Notes under the pieces: model-generated | Told to the model about the DNA's origin: nothing | Seen by the model: only the letters and a program-made list of their open reading frames with translations | Database searches by the model: none | Translations under genes and position numbers: made by a program | Source of the DNA: Fibrobacterota bacterium | GTDB lineage: Bacteria > Fibrobacterota > Fibrobacteria > UBA5070 | Direction of reading: 5' to 3' | NCBI GenBank assembly: GCA_016715065.1 | Contig: JADKBN010000010.1 | Location: forward strand, 310,001-374,000 | Length of the DNA: 64,000 nucleotides | Part shown: positions 45,533 to 54,300 of the stretch, one piece after another | Numbering within the stretch: the first letter of the stretch is position 1 | How the letters are laid out: every line of letters starts with the position of its first letter

Positions 45533-46114
45533 ATGGCGATCAGCTTGACCAAAGGGCAGAATTCCAGCCTCACCAAGGACAATCCCGGACTCAAGAGCGT
45601 AAAGGTCGGTTTGGGATGGGAAGTCCGCGCCACCGCCGGAGACGCGTTCGACCTGGATGCCAGCGCGTTTCTGCTGGCCGAGTCCGGCAAGGTTCGCGGC
45701 GAACACGACTTCATCTTCTACAACCAGCCCAACAGCACCTGCGGCTCCGTGAACTACATGGGCGACAACCGCACCGGCGACGGCGCGGGCGACGACGAAG
45801 TGATCGAAGTCCACTTCGACAAGGTGCCTGCGGACGTGGTGCGGATCGTGGTGGCCGTGACCATCCACGAAGCCGCCGAGCGCCGCCAGAGCTTCGGGCA
45901 GGTCCGCAACGCGTTCATCCGCGTGCTGGACAACGCCGGCGGACAGGAATTGGTGCGGTTCGACCTTTCCGAGGACTACTCCACGGAAACCTCCATGCTC
46001 TTCGGCGAGCTGTACTTCCACAACGGACAGGAGTGGAAGTTCCGCGCGCTGGGCCAGGGGTATCCGGGAGGCCTCCAACAGCTCGCCGCCAGCCACGGCG
46101 TGACGCTGGCCTGA
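45533..46114 (+). CDS. terD: TerD-family stress protein 1
   Basis: 193 aa. MAISLTKGQNSSLTKDNPGL, LGWEVRA ... FDLDASAFLL, YNQPNSTCGSVNYMGDNRTG and DDEVIEVHFDKVP are TerD motifs; the DLDAS and GDNRTGDG acidic stretches bind calcium in the family. Cytosolic or membrane-associated tellurite/stress protein, the effector type of the TerY-P system. A ribosome-binding site AAGGA lies before the ATG. It is followed by a REP-like repeat. Confidence 0.94.
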   Translation: MAISLTKGQNSSLTKDNPGLKSVKVGLGWEVRATAGDAFDLDASAFLLAESGKVRGEHDFIFYNQPNSTCGSVNYMGDNRTGDGAGDDEVIEVHFDKVPADVVRIVVAVTIHEAAERRQSFGQVRNAFIRVLDNAGGQELVRFDLSEDYSTETSMLFGELYFHNGQEWKFRALGQGYPGGLQQLAASHGVTLA

Positions 46115-46123
46115 TTTGTACAT

Positions 46124-46168
46124 CCGTTCGTCCTGAGGAGCCCGCATCGCGGGCGTCTCGACAACTGC
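46124..46168. repeat. REP-like nested palindrome, copy 1
   Basis: CCGTTCGTCCTGAGGAG followed by an inner hairpin GCCCGC-ATC-GCGGGC and GTCTCGACAAC. It keeps one outer half of the consensus; the other half is degenerate. It lies between the two terD genes. Confidence 0.65.
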
Positions 46169-46302
46169 GGCTATTAGGGCTTCGGTTGGGCGCCACAAGC
46201 GCCAAGGGCGAAGTTCTGACAACTTGCCACAGGAATTAACGGAATCCGTCGCACAGTGCGAACGGAACCACTTCACACAACACCACAACAAGGAGAATCC
46301 AA

Positions 46303-46884
46303 ATGGCGCTCAGCCTCTCTAAGGGACAGAAGATCTCGCTCAACAAGGAAGGCAAACCCGGCCTGAACAAGGTCGTGATGGGCCTGGGTTGGGACGTGGT
46401 CCAGAAAAAAGGCTTCATGGGATTCGGCGGCGGCTCGGAAGAGATCGACCTCGATGCATCGGTGATCATGTTCAACGGAAGCAACCAGCCGATCGACGTG
46501 GTGTTCTTCCGCCACTTGCAGTCCAACGACGGATCCATCGTGCACTCCGGCGACAACCGCACCGGTGCGGGCGACGGCGACGACGAACAGATCACCGTGG
46601 ACCTTTCCAAGGTGCACCCGGAAGTGAAGTCCCTGGTGTTCACGGTCAACAGCTTCACCGGCCAGACCTTCGAGAAGGTCCAGAACGCCAGGTGCCGTCT
46701 GTTGGACGCCCGTGACCAGAGCGAGATCGCCACCTTCAATCTGTCGGCGTTGGGCAACTACACCGCGCAGATCATGGCCAAGCTCTACCGCCACAACGAC
46801 GAGTGGAAGATGCACGCGATCGGCGAAATGGCCCAAGGCACCACCTTCGACCAATTGATCCCGCAGGTCGTCCCGCACCTGTGA
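46303..46884 (+). CDS. TerD-family stress protein 2 (TerZ/TerD-like)
   Basis: 193 aa, a paralog of the gene at 45533: MALSLSKGQKISLNKEGKPG, LGWDVVQKKGFMGFGGGSEE, IDLDASVIMFNG, DVVFFRHLQSNDGSIVHSGD, NRTGAGDGDDEQI. The Gly-rich insertion before IDLDAS is typical of TerD/TerZ/CABP1-type proteins. AAGGAG seven to eight bases before the ATG. Last gene of the Ter cluster, followed by a palindromic repeat at the convergent junction with thrC. No terC or terB is present in the window. Confidence 0.94.
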   Translation: MALSLSKGQKISLNKEGKPGLNKVVMGLGWDVVQKKGFMGFGGGSEEIDLDASVIMFNGSNQPIDVVFFRHLQSNDGSIVHSGDNRTGAGDGDDEQITVDLSKVHPEVKSLVFTVNSFTGQTFEKVQNARCRLLDARDQSEIATFNLSALGNYTAQIMAKLYRHNDEWKMHAIGEMAQGTTFDQLIPQVVPHL

Positions 46885-46893
46885 TCGTGTAGA

Positions 46894-46947
46894 CTCCGTT
46901 CGCCCTTCGAGACGGTTGCTACGCAACCTCGTTCAGGACGAACGGAG
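46894..46947. repeat. REP-like nested palindrome, copy 2
   Basis: Outer arms CTCCGTTCG / CGAACGGAG, next CCCTTCGAGAC and GTTCAGGA, and inner hairpin GGTTGC-TAC-GCAACC. It lies between the convergent terD2 and thrC genes and could also act as a terminator. Confidence 0.75.
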
Positions 46948-46968
46948 GATTACCGGGGGGGGGTCGAC

Positions 46969-48294
46969 CTATCCCAGCCGGGCCTTCAGCGCGTCTTGCA
47001 CCGCCGCGTAGGTGGGGGCGATGCGCTGGACACGATTGGCGATGCGCGATTGCACGCCGTCGAGCTTGCCTTCGTGGTATCCGGTCTTGAATTCGCTGAA
47101 CTTCAGGCCGTGCGCCGTGCTGACCACCACCACGCGCGAGCCCTTTTCGATTACGCCCTTTTCCACCAGTTGTTCCAGCGCACCCAGGGCGACGCCGGTG
47201 TGGGGGCAGTGGTAGAAGCCTTCCAGGTCGCCATGGGCGGCCGCGTCGGACAGACGATCTTCGCTGACAGATTCTGCCACACCGTTGTACTTCTTCAGAG
47301 CCTCGATGGCCTTGGGGAAGCTCACGGGGTTGCCTATCCGGATCGCGCTGGCCAGGGTGGTGCGGGCGGTCTGGGGTTCCAACGGCGCCAGGCCCTTTTC
47401 GAAGGACTTGACCAGCGGATCCGCCGCCGCGGCCTGGGCCACGGCGATGCGCGGGCGCTTGCCGGTCAGGAGTCCCAGATCGTACATCATGTCCAGGCCC
47501 TTGGCGAGCGCCGACACGTTGCCCAGGTTGCCGCCTGGGATGACAAACCAGTCGGGCGCCGTCCAGCGCAATTGCTGCACCGTTTCGATGGCGACCGTTT
47601 TTTGTCCTTCGACGCGCAGGCTGTTCTTGGAATTGGCGAGATAAATGGTCTTGTCCTGCGTCAATTCCTGCACGACCTTCATGCAGCCATCGAAATCCGT
47701 GTCCAGGGCCAGCACGTGCGCGCCGTTGGCCACGGGCTGGATCAGTTGGGCCAGACTCACTTTGTCCGCCGGCAAAAACACGATGGCGGGAATGCCCGCG
47801 GCGGCGGCGTAGGCGGCCAAGGCAGCGGAGGTGTCACCCGTGCTCGCGCAGGCCACGGCCCGGATGGGGGCTCCGGTGCGGCGCAGGTGGTTGACCCAGC
47901 TCACCAGCACGGTCATGCCCAGATCCTTGAAGGAACCGGTGTGCGTGGTGCCGCAAAGCTTCAGGCGAAGGTCCGCCAGGCCAAGGCGAGCGGCCGTGCG
48001 CGGCGAAGGAAGCAACGGGTTCCAGCCTTCCGCCAAGCTCACGATGTGGTCGTCCGGGATCTGCGGCAGGACCCATTCCTTCTTGCCCCAAACGCCGGAG
48101 CGATCGGGAAGGTCCATGGCGCCGGCCCTGCCGCCAAACAATTGTTTCCAGTCGCCGGGAGTCCGCTCGGCCAACGGGGCCAGATCGTGGTGGACTTCCA
48201 GGAGGCTGCCTTCGTGGTCGTAGACCACTTCTTCCAGCTCGTGGAAAATGGAGTTGTCGTCGATGGAACGGAAGCGTGCGCGCAGTTGGCTCAT
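46969..48294 (-). CDS. thrC: Threonine synthase
   Basis: 441 aa, PLP-dependent, converting O-phosphohomoserine to threonine. The Schiff-base Lys123 lies in KLCGTTHTGSFKDLGMTVLV, and AVACASTGDTSAALAAYAAA is the phosphate/PLP-loop region. The N-terminus SIDDNSIFHELEEVVYDHEGS is the extended type seen in class with plant-like threonine synthases. Length and order fit. ATG 48294 was chosen; the frame to 48408 runs into a REP-like repeat. Confidence 0.93.
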   Translation of the reverse strand: MSQLRARFRSIDDNSIFHELEEVVYDHEGSLLEVHHDLAPLAERTPGDWKQLFGGRAGAMDLPDRSGVWGKKEWVLPQIPDDHIVSLAEGWNPLLPSPRTAARLGLADLRLKLCGTTHTGSFKDLGMTVLVSWVNHLRRTGAPIRAVACASTGDTSAALAAYAAAAGIPAIVFLPADKVSLAQLIQPVANGAHVLALDTDFDGCMKVVQELTQDKTIYLANSKNSLRVEGQKTVAIETVQQLRWTAPDWFVIPGGNLGNVSALAKGLDMMYDLGLLTGKRPRIAVAQAAAADPLVKSFEKGLAPLEPQTARTTLASAIRIGNPVSFPKAIEALKKYNGVAESVSEDRLSDAAAHGDLEGFYHCPHTGVALGALEQLVEKGVIEKGSRVVVVSTAHGLKFSEFKTGYHEGKLDGVQSRIANRVQRIAPTYAAVQDALKARLG

Positions 48295-48379
48295 GCCGTC
48301 AAAGATAGCCAGAAAAGCCGGAGGTTCGGCCGGGATCCTGCCACGAGGGCTCGTGTCACGATCTGAAAGCCCAATGGTT

Positions 48380-48428
48380 CCGTCCACCCTTCGAGACGCC
48401 CATTTCATGGGCTCCTCAGGATGAACGG
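48380..48428. repeat. REP-like nested palindrome, copy 3
   Basis: CCGTCCACCCTTCGAGACG, inner hairpin GCCCAT-TTC-ATGGGC, then TCCTCAGGATGAACGG. It differs from copy 4 at a single base over the 42 bases from CCCTTCG to GAACGG. It sits between thrC and the EEP lipoprotein gene. Confidence 0.8.
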
Positions 48429-48459
48429 TTCGTTGATTCTGCTACGGATCCAAGCGCCG

Positions 48460-49560
48460 TTAGGGGCGGATGCCGTAGCGGATCTTGGCCAACACCAGCG
48501 CGTGGTCGGAGGGAAAGAGCCAGCCGGAATCGGTGAGAGTGGCCTTGTTTCCCACAAGCCAAGCTGAATCGATGCTGCAGCCGCCCTGGTGCATGACCCG
48601 ATCGATCCGTTGGTGGAAGTTTTTCACGGAATCGCGCAGGCTGCCGCCCCCGTAGGTGTAGCCCAGTCCCAATCGCCCTTCGTCCCACGAATCCTTCCAT
48701 CCGGCGTTGAGCAGCATGGTGGGGGAGGCATCGCCGGGCACGTTGTTGATGTCCCCCAAAAACACGCGACCCGATGGAGAAAATTGCGCGACCTTGGCGG
48801 CGCGCAGCGAATCGGAAAGCGACAGGAATTCGCCGGTCTGGGCGGTGGTCTGAAATTGCAGGATTTCCAGGTGCGTGTTCCAGACCTCCACCTGGAATCC
48901 GTCCTTGGCGCGAAGCAGCGCCCATTGCACGGCACGTTCCGTGACGGTGTGGACGCCGCCGGGAAGCGTGACGGGGATCACGTTGCTGTAGGCCAGCAGG
49001 CCTTCCTGCAACACATCGAAGCGATCAGACACCAACAAAGCCTGGCCTTCTTTGAAGTGCATCACCAGGGTGTCCTGCAACGGTGTGGGCGGGCGCATGC
49101 GCATGGTCTGCACGTTCAGCGGCCGCAGGTAGAACTTGTAGTTGGCGCCCAGCAAGGCGAGATCCGACTTGAGCGTGTCCAGGAAGTTGGCGATCAGGGT
49201 GTCGCCCTTGGCCAGGTACAGCACTTCTTGCAGGCCCACCACCTCGGCGTGGCTGGCCGCGATTTCGCGGGCCATCAGACGGATGCGCTCGCGGGGCTGG
49301 TTGCGACGCGCGTCGGCGAAGATCTTCTCCGCGCGCCGATAAATGACTGCGGTGCTGTCGGGATCAACGAAGAAGAGATCCTTGACGTCGAATCCCACCG
49401 CGAGGTTCCAGGAGCCCGCCACGAGGCTGTCTGGGCGGGTGCCTTCCTTGCAGGATTCGCGTCCCAGTCGTTCCACCTGCATCGGAGGGATGATGTCGGA
49501 ATCCGAGCCGCAGCCCCAAAGGACCAGGCCGAGGGCGAGGGATGACAGAATGTGTCTCAT
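48460..49560 (-). CDS. Endonuclease/exonuclease/phosphatase-family lipoprotein
   Basis: 366 aa. Signal peptide with lipobox LVLWGCG (Cys about 17). The EEP fold is shown by AEVVGLQEVLYLAKGDTLIA (metal Glu), VEVWNTHLEI, RVFLGDINNVPGDA and the closing SDHALVLAKI (catalytic SDH). Family members hydrolyse phosphodiesters or phosphomonoesters of nucleic acids or inositides. The ATG overlaps the stop of the outer-membrane protein gene (ATGA), the last of a three-gene envelope operon. Substrate unknown. Confidence 0.85.
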   Translation of the reverse strand: MRHILSSLALGLVLWGCGSDSDIIPPMQVERLGRESCKEGTRPDSLVAGSWNLAVGFDVKDLFFVDPDSTAVIYRRAEKIFADARRNQPRERIRLMAREIAASHAEVVGLQEVLYLAKGDTLIANFLDTLKSDLALLGANYKFYLRPLNVQTMRMRPPTPLQDTLVMHFKEGQALLVSDRFDVLQEGLLAYSNVIPVTLPGGVHTVTERAVQWALLRAKDGFQVEVWNTHLEILQFQTTAQTGEFLSLSDSLRAAKVAQFSPSGRVFLGDINNVPGDASPTMLLNAGWKDSWDEGRLGLGYTYGGGSLRDSVKNFHQRIDRVMHQGGCSIDSAWLVGNKATLTDSGWLFPSDHALVLAKIRYGIRP

Positions 49561-50510
49561 GTGGGACCCCACCGGAAATTGATGGCAAGCGCGGCGAACC
49601 ATCCACTGAAGTCGCCGTGGACCAGCTGGTGGCCGTACCGGGAAGAGTTTACCATCGCGTCTTGGCGCGAGCCGATCCAGATTGCGCGACGGTCCGGTGC
49701 GCTCTCCGGCCAGCGGATCCACAATTGGTCGCCTTCGCCGGGAGCTTGGAAAGCCGCATCGAATACCTGGGAGGATCCGGTGGGCCGGCTCAGCGTGAAT
49801 CCGCCCGCCTGCGAAAAGCGGAACCCTCCGCGTCCTTCCAAACCGATGTGCCGCCAAGGTGTCCATTCCGCCGCCACGAACAGTTTCTGGACCGCGTTGA
49901 CCTTGGGGTCCGGGACGATGTCGAGGGAGATGTGGTCGGGTCGTGCCGCCCCGCTGCCGAAGTATTGGGTGGAAAGTTCCATGCTGGCCGAACCTCCGAG
50001 CACGCCGATTCCGTAGCCCACCCCGGCGCGCATCCAGGAAGTCCACTGGGGCATCCAGGAAAGCTGCAAGGTGATGGGCAGGAAGGAAAATTCCTCCTTG
50101 GCCTGGATGCATCCAGCCAGGGTTTCCACCTGCTTTGTGGCCAGGTCAGCGCAGGTGATGCGGGATTCGCGGGCATTGTCGGACAAATCGAAGGGAACGT
50201 CTGTTTGCTGGAAGGTCTGGGTCCAGAATTCCACTTCCAACCCAAGGCGCCAAGGTCCCTTGCGAAAGGCCAGGGTCGCCTGGGTGGCGGGGTGTCCGTC
50301 AAATCCTGTCACGGTGTACGGGTTGAGCCCGGCGGCTTCCCGCGTGAGGCTCTCCATCAGAACCAGGACTTCGTTGAGCTCCTGCGCCTGGTAGTGGGTG
50401 TACCCTTCCGAGATCGATCCTGAAATCTCCCAGGCTCCCGCAGGTCGCCAAAGCTCCGGTGCCGTGGCACCGGAAGAGATGGCCAAACCGAGCAGGAGAC
50501 CCGTCGTCAC
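49557..50510 (-). CDS. Putative outer-membrane or periplasmic beta-barrel-like protein
   Basis: 317 aa. Cleavable-looking signal VTTGLLLGLAISSGATA. The rest alternates polar and aromatic residues in short amphipathic strands (LGLEVEFWTQTFQQ, ITLQLSWMPQWTSWMRAGVG, VAAEWTPWRHIGLEGRGGFR, GWFAALAINFRW), and ends ...FRWGPT, typical of outer-membrane proteins that finish on an aromatic strand. The GTG 50510 start overlaps the upstream stop (GTGA). No family recognised. Coupled on both sides within the operon 51145-48460. Confidence 0.7.
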   Translation of the reverse strand: MTTGLLLGLAISSGATAPELWRPAGAWEISGSISEGYTHYQAQELNEVLVLMESLTREAAGLNPYTVTGFDGHPATQATLAFRKGPWRLGLEVEFWTQTFQQTDVPFDLSDNARESRITCADLATKQVETLAGCIQAKEEFSFLPITLQLSWMPQWTSWMRAGVGYGIGVLGGSASMELSTQYFGSGAARPDHISLDIVPDPKVNAVQKLFVAAEWTPWRHIGLEGRGGFRFSQAGGFTLSRPTGSSQVFDAAFQAPGEGDQLWIRWPESAPDRRAIWIGSRQDAMVNSSRYGHQLVHGDFSGWFAALAINFRWGPT

Positions 50511-51145
50511 GGCTTGAGGACGAAGGTGAGCGGAAGGTCCTGCTTGGCCTGGGTGGGGATGCTCAACGATTGCACGATGCTCATCTTGCCAGCCACGGGG
50601 CGTTGGGTGAGGACCATGGGAGCGGGGCATTCGGAGGTCTTGTGGGGGTTGGCCACGAAGGCGTTGCCCACTTGCTGGAAGGGAAGAGACTGGCCTGCCA
50701 TCAGGCCCGTTGAGGTCGCGGTGTCGGAGGTGGTGCAGGCGAGCGAGGTGGCCACCAGCGTGTCGGATCCGACATTCATCCATACGCCTTCCCCGCGGTA
50801 GAGGTCGCCGGAGATCGGGTTGGAAAGGACGCTCGCGCCCATGGTGGAAAGGAAGGTCCCATCGGCCCGGAACACCACCGTGCTGGTGATGCCCACCTGG
50901 AAAAAACTCACCGTGAGGGTGGTGTCGGCCACCCACTTCCCGATCATGTCGACAGAAATTGGCGGAGATTTGACCGTATCGACATTCTTGGTGGTATCCA
51001 CCTTGATTTGCGTCGAGTCGATCTTCTTGGCGGAGTCGGATGTTCCTGGATTGGTGGATGGACCGGTCGGCGAAGAGTCGTCACCGCACCCGCTCCAGAA
51101 CAGGGAACCAAGAATCACGACTGCAGCGATGGTTCCGTTTTTCAT
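50507..51145 (-). CDS. Lipoprotein with Asp/Ser/Thr-rich linker
   Basis: 212 aa. MKNGTIAAVVILGSLFWSGCG is a lipoprotein signal (Cys20). The following 40 residues (SPTGPSTNPGTSDSAKKIDS, then TQIKVDTTKNVDTVKS) form a low-complexity linker of a kind frequent in Fibrobacter lipoproteins. The body carries GKWVADTTLTVSFFQVGITS, a lipocalin-like barrel start. GGAG precedes ATG 51145. First gene of a three-gene envelope operon. Function unknown. Confidence 0.75.
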   Translation of the reverse strand: MKNGTIAAVVILGSLFWSGCGDDSSPTGPSTNPGTSDSAKKIDSTQIKVDTTKNVDTVKSPPISVDMIGKWVADTTLTVSFFQVGITSTVVFRADGTFLSTMGASVLSNPISGDLYRGEGVWMNVGSDTLVATSLACTTSDTATSTGLMAGQSLPFQQVGNAFVANPHKTSECPAPMVLTQRPVAGKMSIVQSLSIPTQAKQDLPLTFVLKP

Positions 51146-51308
51146 TTCAAGCTCCTGACGTCGGATCGGTTCGAACCTGAGTCGCCGGAAAATTCCGTAA
51201 GGTTCCACACTATTCCTGAAAATATCCAATTGCCGGTGTTGGCGCACGGAGCTTCTGGCAACACCTCGGCTGATTCTGAGCGCAAGAGGCGTGCGAACGC
51301 GAACACTT

Positions 51309-54300
51309 CTAGAACTCGATGCCGGCTTGGGTGAACAGTTCCGTCATCCGCTTGGCGCTGGCCGGAATCGACGTCCCCAGCTCTTGCGCCCAGGTCTGAA
51401 CCCGAAACTCTTCCATGGCAAAGGCCAATTCGGATAGGATTTCCAGGCCATCTGGGTCAGAAAGCTGCCCGGGCGATCGGGGAATGGGGGCCCGATCGCC
51501 GGCGCGTTTGGCCAAGGCTTGCACGTAGGGAGCCAATTGCGAGGCACGTTCCTGGTCGCGCTTGGGGTTTTCCAGGGAGCTCTTGATTCGTCGCCCGGCG
51601 GTGTCCCACCACACGGGCATCCGCTTGAGCAAGCTCCAATCGGCCACGGCGGGAAACCCGACCGGCCACAAACGTGCACGGGTCAGCTCGGCGAACTTGA
51701 TCAGGTCGGGCCGATGCCCGGGAATGGAGCGTGCGATTTCTTCGAAGCGACGCCGGGCTTGGACAAGTGCCGAAACAAGGGTGCGGGCTTCGCCGCGGCC
51801 TTGGCGGATGCGCACCCGGGCGAGTTCCAGGGCCTTGGTGAACACAGCGATGTCGCGGGGTACAGCCGTGCGGCCCGCTTCCAACGCGTGGCGTCGTAGC
51901 GCGTCGCAGAGCCCTTGCACGAACATCTTGGGCTCACACCAGGCAGCCAACGGCAAGGCAAGGTCAGAGGGTATCTGCAGGTCGCGGGGGAGCCACGCCA
52001 ACAGATGGTCGGAGCCATCCACGTTCCATTCCAACAACTTCTCCACCGCTTTGCGATGGGCCAAGTCCGCCTCGCCGAGTGTGGGGAAACGTCGCAGTTC
52101 CACCGTCTGCTCGCGCACGGAAAGGGCCGGGAACAAGGTGACGGGCATGCCGCTGGTGCGGATCTCTTCGCTCAGGCCTACCACCAGATCGCGGGGCCAA
52201 TCGCGGAGATTGCCGCGCAATGGCGCGCCCAAGGCGGATTCGGCGGCCTCGCGACGAAGTTTGGCGGTGCGTTCGGCCAGCGCCAACCGCAGATCCGCGA
52301 TGGACCGCCCCCGGCCGAGTTCGTTTCCTTTGGCGTCCACGATGCGCACCAGAAAACGAAGATGGGGAGCCTGGTCTGCTTCGGACGGAAACGCCGAAGC
52401 GGGAAGATTCAGGCCCTTGGTGCGCATCCAGGCGCTCAAGGCTTCGCGCAGGGCGATTCGGCCCGTGTCGGCCACCGAGTCCCTCGCGAAGCGTCGCGCG
52501 CTTTCCGGCAGTGGAGACAATCTTTGTCTATTCTCCCGCGAGAGTCCGCGCAGCATGGACTCCACTTTTTCCGACAGGTGGCCGGGGACCAGCCATTCCA
52601 AGGCGGCATCCGGGACCGCGTCCAGGCGGGCTTCGGGGATGGTGATGGTGATCCCGTCCTCGTCGTCCTCCGGGGCGAAGCGGTAGGAGAGGGGCAGGTC
52701 CAAGGCGCCGGCTTTCCAGCGCAGCGGAAAGTCGCCGTCGGAGGGCACCTGGGAGTCGTCGGTCATCAGGTCGGATTCTGTCATCCGAAGCGACGCTTCG
52801 CCTTCGCGCTTGAGGAAGCCCTGGAGATCGCCCAGGCCGGAAATCCCCGACGGCAGACGACTCGCGTACCAGGCGACTTCGGAGTCGAAACCCACGGCCA
52901 GGGCCCGGCGGCGCATGCGTTCTTCCAGGCCTTCGATGCGTTCGCGCAGTTCGCGGTTCCATTCCAGGAAGGAAAACCGGCCCCGCAGGCGTCCTTCCAC
53001 CAGGGCCTCGCGGCAGAAGGCAAGCGTGGCGGCATCCGGATCGTGGTCGCGTGCCAGAGCCCGGCGCCCCTGGAACAGGACCAATCCCCACAGCACGAGC
53101 TTCATGGAGCAGACCGTGTTTTGGGAGGCCTCGTCCCAGACGGCGGGACCGTATTCGCGTTTCACCAAATCGCCCGCGATGGCTTCCACCCAGGCTGGAT
53201 CCACTTCGGCGGCGGTGCGGGCCCAGGTGCGCGATGTCTCGACAATTTCCGCCGACACGATCCAGGTCGCGTTGGCCTTGGCCAACACCGATCCCGGCCA
53301 CGGGAACACCATGCGGCCGCGGGCGGCGCGATAGGGCGTTTGCGGTTTGCGTTGGTCCTTGTTGCGGGCGTCGCGGGCGGCGGCTTCTTCGTCCAGCCGG
53401 CACAGGTTGGACAGGAACCCGGATAGGATGGCCCGGTGGATCTGGCCGTAGTCGGCCGACGCCTTTTGTTGGCGCGGGTCCAGGTCAGGATCGGTTTCCA
53501 GCATCTGTCCCACCTGCCGCACCGCCTCGCGCCAGTCGCGCATGCGCATGTAGCTGAGGTAGTGCGCCTGACAGAATTTGCGCAGACGGTTCCCGGAGGT
53601 CTCGCCGCCCATGGCCTTCTCGCAGGATTCCCACAGGTTGATCATGGTCAGGAAATCGCTCTGGCGGTCCTGGAACACCTTCTGGGCGGCGCGGGCGGCT
53701 TCTTCCTTGCCTTCCGGCGTCTCGCGCGGATCGGGGATGGAAAGACCCGCCGCCAGGATCACGGCTTCGCGGATGCAGTGTTCGTGCGCACCTTCCAGCA
53801 GGATCCGCGAGGTGCGCGGGTCCAGCGGGAGCATTGCCATTTTCCGTCCGGTGGCGGTGATGCGTCCTTCTTCGTCCACCGCTTCCAGTTCGCGCAGAAG
53901 CTGCCAGCCGTCGGCGAGCTGGCGTTTGTCGGGTGGATCCAGGAACGGAAAATCCTCCGGTTGCCCCAGACCCAGGTCCAGAAGGCGCAGGATCACCTCG
54001 GACAGATCCGCCCGCTGTACTTCCGGAGCCGTCTGGACTTCGCGGCGTTCGAAATCTTCGCGGGAATACAGCCGCAGACAAATTCCGGGCGCGATGCGTC
54101 CGCACCGCCCGGCCCGCTGGCGGGCGGAGGCCTGCGAGATGGCTTCCACCTGCAAGCGCTTGGTGCGCGTGCGCGGCGTGTAGCGTGAAAGCCGGGCCAA
54201 CCCGGTGTCCACCACCATGCGGATGCGCGGCACCGTCACGGAAGTTTCCGCGACGTTGGTGGTCAGGATGATGCGCCGCTTGGCGCCGGGATGGAAGACC

